Source: Neptunitalea lumnitzerae | Lineage (GTDB): Bacteria > Bacteroidota > Bacteroidia > Flavobacteriales > Flavobacteriaceae | Length of the DNA: 64,000 nucleotides | Assembly (NCBI RefSeq): GCF_027924185.1 | Contig: NZ_BRVO01000001.1 | Location: forward strand, 1,116,001-1,180,000 | Direction of reading: 5' to 3' | Shown here: in pieces, positions 61,431-64,000 of the stretch | Position numbering within the stretch: the stretch's first letter is position 1 | How the letters are laid out: each line of letters opens with the position of its first letter | Notes under the pieces: model-generated | What the model was told of the DNA's origin: nothing | Databases searched by the model: none | Seen by the model: only the letters and a program-made list of their open reading frames with translations | Program-made: the position numbers and the translations under genes

Positions 61431-61994
61431 ATGTTCCGCATCATTAAATATAAATTTATTTGCATTGTCACAGTTTTTGCTGTGACAATGTTTTTTTCTT
61501 GCGAAAATAATTTGGGAGCTTTGCAAAAGTTAACCTTACAGGAAAAATTTCCTATGGGAGAGGCTACCAATTTCACGCTTACCTATACTGACTCTCTTAG
61601 AGTTGTTGCTATCTTAAAAAGTCCGTTAAATTATGATTACGGAAATCAAGAGTTTCCTTATTCTGAATTTCCTGATGGGGTGCATATTGATTTTTTTAAT
61701 GAACAAGAAAATAAAACTACGGTAGATGCTAGGTTTGGTATTTTGTATAATAATACCGATTTGGTTGAATTACGAGATAGTGTGGTTATTAAAACGCATG
61801 AAGGAAAAATATTAAAGACTGATCTTTTGTATTGGGATCAGCGAACGGAATGGATTTATACCGATGATCCGTTTACATTTACAGATCCGGTAGAGGGTAC
61901 TGTAATGAATGGTGTTGGTATGGATTTTAATAAAGATTTTACGGTAGTTAATGCACATAAAACAACTGGTGTAATTTCTATTAAGGGAGAATAA
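61431..61994 (+). CDS. lptC: LPS export periplasmic protein LptC (lipoprotein form)
   Basis: Part of the LptBFGC-A bridge that carries LPS to the outer membrane. The 187 residues begin with a signal ending at a lipobox (VTMFFSC, about Cys24) rather than the membrane anchor of E. coli LptC. They continue with the LptC-like beta-jellyroll repeats (DSLRVVAILKSPLNYDYGN, FPDGVHIDFFNE, LLYWDQRTEWIYTDDPFTFT, GVGMDFNKDFTVV). The first 60 bases of the gene contain a perfect terminator-like hairpin. It starts one base after the TPR gene stop. Confidence 0.8.
   Translation: MFRIIKYKFICIVTVFAVTMFFSCENNLGALQKLTLQEKFPMGEATNFTLTYTDSLRVVAILKSPLNYDYGNQEFPYSEFPDGVHIDFFNEQENKTTVDARFGILYNNTDLVELRDSVVIKTHEGKILKTDLLYWDQRTEWIYTDDPFTFTDPVEGTVMNGVGMDFNKDFTVVNAHKTTGVISIKGE
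61463..61497 (+). terminator. Terminator-like hairpin within the lptC signal-peptide codons
   Basis: CATTGTCACAG (61463-61473) pairs perfectly with CTGTGACAATG (61480-61490) around TTTTTG and is followed by seven T (61491-61497). This meets the form of a rho-independent terminator, 34 nt after the TPR stop. The same bases encode CIVTVFAVTMFF of the lptC signal. Whether it acts is unproven; a ribosome on lptC would melt it. Confidence 0.65.
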
Positions 61995-61996
61995 AT

Positions 61997-62191
61997 ATGG
62001 TTAAGTATTTAAAATTTTTCGAAATAGTATATTTGATAATCGCTATTATTTCTATCTTCGAAGTGATTAGAGAGTATATAAGTTTTCAACAGATAAACTA
62101 TTTATTTTTAATGTTTGGTGTGGTATCTATTGGTATGTACTTCTTTAGGAGGTTTATGCGTAAGAAGATGGAGCGCCGAAACCAGGAATAG
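61997..62191 (+). CDS. Small membrane protein
   Basis: A 64-residue protein with two hydrophobic helices (about 8-25 and 33-50) and a basic tail (RRFMRKKMERRNQE). It starts 2 nt after lptC and ends 17 nt before the CNNM/CBS gene. Similar small proteins occur at this place in Flavobacteriaceae. No function can be assigned. Confidence 0.65.
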   Translation: MVKYLKFFEIVYLIIAIISIFEVIREYISFQQINYLFLMFGVVSIGMYFFRRFMRKKMERRNQE

Positions 62192-62208
62192 TTTAAATTT
62201 AATAAGTT

Positions 62209-63453
62209 ATGGAGATTTCCATTATTGTAATTTGTTTGGTTTTATCTGCGTTTTTTTCGGGGATGGAGATAGCTTATGTGTCTTCTAACAAAATACATTT
62301 GGAGATTGAGAAAAAGCAAGAAACCTTACTTGCTAAGGTGTTAACATGGTTAACACGCCGTCCATCAAAGTATATTGCTACTATGTTAGTAGGTAATAAC
62401 TTGGCTTTGGTGATTTACGGTTTTTACATGGGAGATTTAATTACTACAATGCTCCCAATGCATTTGCAAAATCTTTTGGTGCAAACAATTATTTCAACCA
62501 TTGTAATTTTAATTACAGCAGAGTTTTTGCCTAAAGTATTCTTTCAGATTTATGCTAATAATTTTTTAAAGATATTATTACTGCCTGCATTTGTTTTCTA
62601 TTTACTTTTTTGGCCAATTACTGAGTTTATCATCTGGATGTCTGATATTATTTTAAAATATGTGTTTAAGTCAGATGGTGATAATGTGCAGCTTGCGTTT
62701 ACAAAATTAGAGTTAGGAGATTATATTTCTGAACAAATGGAGTCTGTGGATGAGGATGAGAATGTAGATTCAGAGATACAGTTTTTTCAGAATGCGTTAG
62801 AGTTTTCTGAGGTAAAGGCTAGAGATGTGATGGTGCCTAGAACCGAGATATCGGCTGTTGATATAAACGAATCTATTCAAACAGTGCGTAATGTTTTTAT
62901 TGAGACGGGTTACTCTAAAGTATTGGTTTTTGATGAATCTATAGATGATATAGTGGGGTATGTGCACTCGTTTGATTTGTTTAAAAGGCCTCAAACAATT
63001 AAAGAAGTTTTAATGCCTGTGGGTTTTGTGCCAGAGACAATGTTGATAAGTGAAATTTTAAATGTGCTTATTAAAAAACGAAAGAGTATTGCTGTGGTTA
63101 TTGATGAGTATGGTGGTACTAGTGGTATTTTAACGGTAGAAGATATTGTGGAGGAGCTGTTCGGAGAGATTGAAGATGAACATGATACGGTTGATTTTAT
63201 AGAAGAACAGCTGGCAGATGATGAGTTTAAATTCTCGTGTAGATTAGAGGTGGATTACCTTAATGAAAAGTATAAGTTAGAGATACCAGAGAGTGAGAAT
63301 TATGGTACTTTAGGTGGTTTTATTGTAAATGATATAGGCGAGATTCCGCAGTTGAATGAGGTTATTACTATTGAGAATTTCCGTTTTACAATTTTAGATG
63401 TTACTTACACTAAAATAAAATTAGTGCATCTTAAAATACTTGACACAGAGTAG
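62209..63453 (+). CDS. CNNM/CBS-domain (hemolysin-C/CorC-like) membrane protein
   Basis: A 414-residue protein with an N-terminal CNNM/DUF21 membrane domain (SAFFSGMEIAYVSSNKIHLE and LVGNNLALVIYG are its motifs), two CBS domains (about 205-320: RDVMVPRTEISAVDI, VVIDEYGGTSGILTVEDIVEELFGEIEDE in parts) and a C-terminal CorC/HlyC domain. Members move or regulate Mg2+/Co2+; the historical hemolysin name is not evidence of toxin activity. It lies in the coaX-lptC gene run. Confidence 0.9.
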   Translation: MEISIIVICLVLSAFFSGMEIAYVSSNKIHLEIEKKQETLLAKVLTWLTRRPSKYIATMLVGNNLALVIYGFYMGDLITTMLPMHLQNLLVQTIISTIVILITAEFLPKVFFQIYANNFLKILLLPAFVFYLLFWPITEFIIWMSDIILKYVFKSDGDNVQLAFTKLELGDYISEQMESVDEDENVDSEIQFFQNALEFSEVKARDVMVPRTEISAVDINESIQTVRNVFIETGYSKVLVFDESIDDIVGYVHSFDLFKRPQTIKEVLMPVGFVPETMLISEILNVLIKKRKSIAVVIDEYGGTSGILTVEDIVEELFGEIEDEHDTVDFIEEQLADDEFKFSCRLEVDYLNEKYKLEIPESENYGTLGGFIVNDIGEIPQLNEVITIENFRFTILDVTYTKIKLVHLKILDTE

Positions 63454-63548
63454 TCTAATAAAAAAAATGTAATCCCTTATTTTATTTTTATTATTTCAAA
63501 GAAAATGGTATTTTCGCCCACATTAATTTTTATAATTGTTTAAGCACA

Positions 63549-64000
63549 ATGGCAGTTTTAGAGAAAATAAGAAAGCGTTCCATGTTACTAATTGTAATTA
63601 TTGGACTTTCGTTATTAGCGTTCATTTTATCTAGTTTAGTAGGTAAAGGAAGTTTTACCTTGTTTGGAGATGCAAATAAAATAGGTGAAGTAAATGGAGA
63701 GACTATTAGTTTAGCAGAATTTTCTAATTCTGTACAAGCAGTAACAAGTAATAATCCGAATGCGAGTATTATGAATGCTGTGAACTCTGTATGGAACCGT
63801 GAAGTAAATAACATTATATTAGAAAAGCAATTTGATGATTTAGGAATTCAAATTGATGGAGACCGTATTATGAATCTTGTAAAGCAAAATCCACAAATTG
63901 CTCAAGATCCAAGATTTTTAAATGAGAATGGGGTTTTTGATCCTCAAAAATTCAGAAATTTTATTGCTGATATGAAAGCTGGTGATCCTGCTGGTTATGA
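63549..64000 (+). CDS. ppiD: PpiD/SurA-N-type peptidyl-prolyl isomerase, N-terminal part
   Basis: The gene starts at ATG 63549 and runs off the window (150 complete codons, no stop). It begins MAVLEKIRKRSMLLIVIIGL with one membrane helix (about 11-32), as in PpiD, then KIGEVNGETISLAEFSNSVQ and DRIMNLVKQNPQIAQDPRFL, the SurA-N-type chaperone region. Predicted to be anchored in the inner membrane and to help fold outer-membrane proteins; the rotamase domains would lie beyond base 64000. Confidence 0.9.
   Translation, partial: MAVLEKIRKRSMLLIVIIGLSLLAFILSSLVGKGSFTLFGDANKIGEVNGETISLAEFSNSVQAVTSNNPNASIMNAVNSVWNREVNNIILEKQFDDLGIQIDGDRIMNLVKQNPQIAQDPRFLNENGVFDPQKFRNFIADMKAGDPAGY

Noticed and set aside
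62209-63453. Hemolysin activity of the CNNM/CBS protein
   Set aside because: The name is historical; the domains indicate a cation-related membrane protein.
1-64000. CRISPR arrays, insertion sequences, prophage
   Set aside because: No regularly spaced repeats, transposase, integrase or phage structural motifs were seen on reading through.

Overview
The window reads as chromosomal DNA of a marine member of the Bacteroidota, most likely a Flavobacteriaceae. It is AT-rich, and many upstream regions carry the Bacteroidota promoter -7 element TAnnTTTG, often with TTTG or TTG 17-21 bp upstream. Gene families are typical of the group: a BlaI/M56 pair, a YeeE/YedE pair, and the order coaX - outer-membrane barrel - TPR protein - lptC - CNNM/CBS protein - PpiD. 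I saw no transposase, phage gene or CRISPR array.

Region 1 (1-16.2 kb) looks like a respiration, sulfur and stress block. It begins inside a rhodanese gene and continues with a small HMA-like protein, NAD salvage (pncA-pncB, minus strand), a haem lipoprotein with a methyltransferase, cytochrome bd oxidase (cydA-cydB), a Crp/Fnr-family regulator, a DoxX protein, a SnoaL-like lipoprotein, a tripartite RND efflux system, two small proteins and a split YeeE/YedE sulfur transporter. Three promoters here (haem lipoprotein, cydA, efflux operon) share one architecture: a GTAAC-N4-GTTAC palindrome, perfect or with one mismatch, centred exactly 33 bp upstream of the centre of a TAnnTTTG-like -7 box. 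This suggests a local regulon activated by the Crp/Fnr protein encoded among these genes.

Region 2 (16.2-26.7 kb) is ordinary: DUF456, MscS channel, RecX, an M56/BlaI pair whose operators overlie its own promoter, an M20 dipeptidase, tRNA-Leu(UAG), an unrecognised exported protein and an SLC13-type permease.

Region 3 (27.3-57.6 kb) is a single-strand exopolysaccharide or capsule locus of about 30 kb. It opens with sulfate activation (cysC, cysD, cysN) and PAP recycling (cysQ), with no sulfate-reduction gene. It continues with UDP-glucuronate (ugd) and GDP-fucose (fcl, gmd) synthesis, a flippase, three sulfotransferases, a likely fucosyltransferase, a UDP-glucuronate epimerase, several glycosyltransferases including a clear GT10 fucosyltransferase, four acyltransferases, a candidate Wzy polymerase and two unrecognised proteins. 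It ends with Wza, Wzc, UDP-xylose synthase and a CpsB-type phosphatase. Together these predict a sulfated, fucosylated, uronate/xylose-containing, O-acylated polysaccharide made by a Wzx/Wzy pathway. No priming phosphoglycosyl transferase is present.

Region 4 (57.6-64 kb) has tRNA-Phe on the minus strand, then coaX and a cell-envelope gene run. A perfect terminator-like hairpin lies inside the signal-peptide codons of lptC. The window ends inside a PpiD-like gene.
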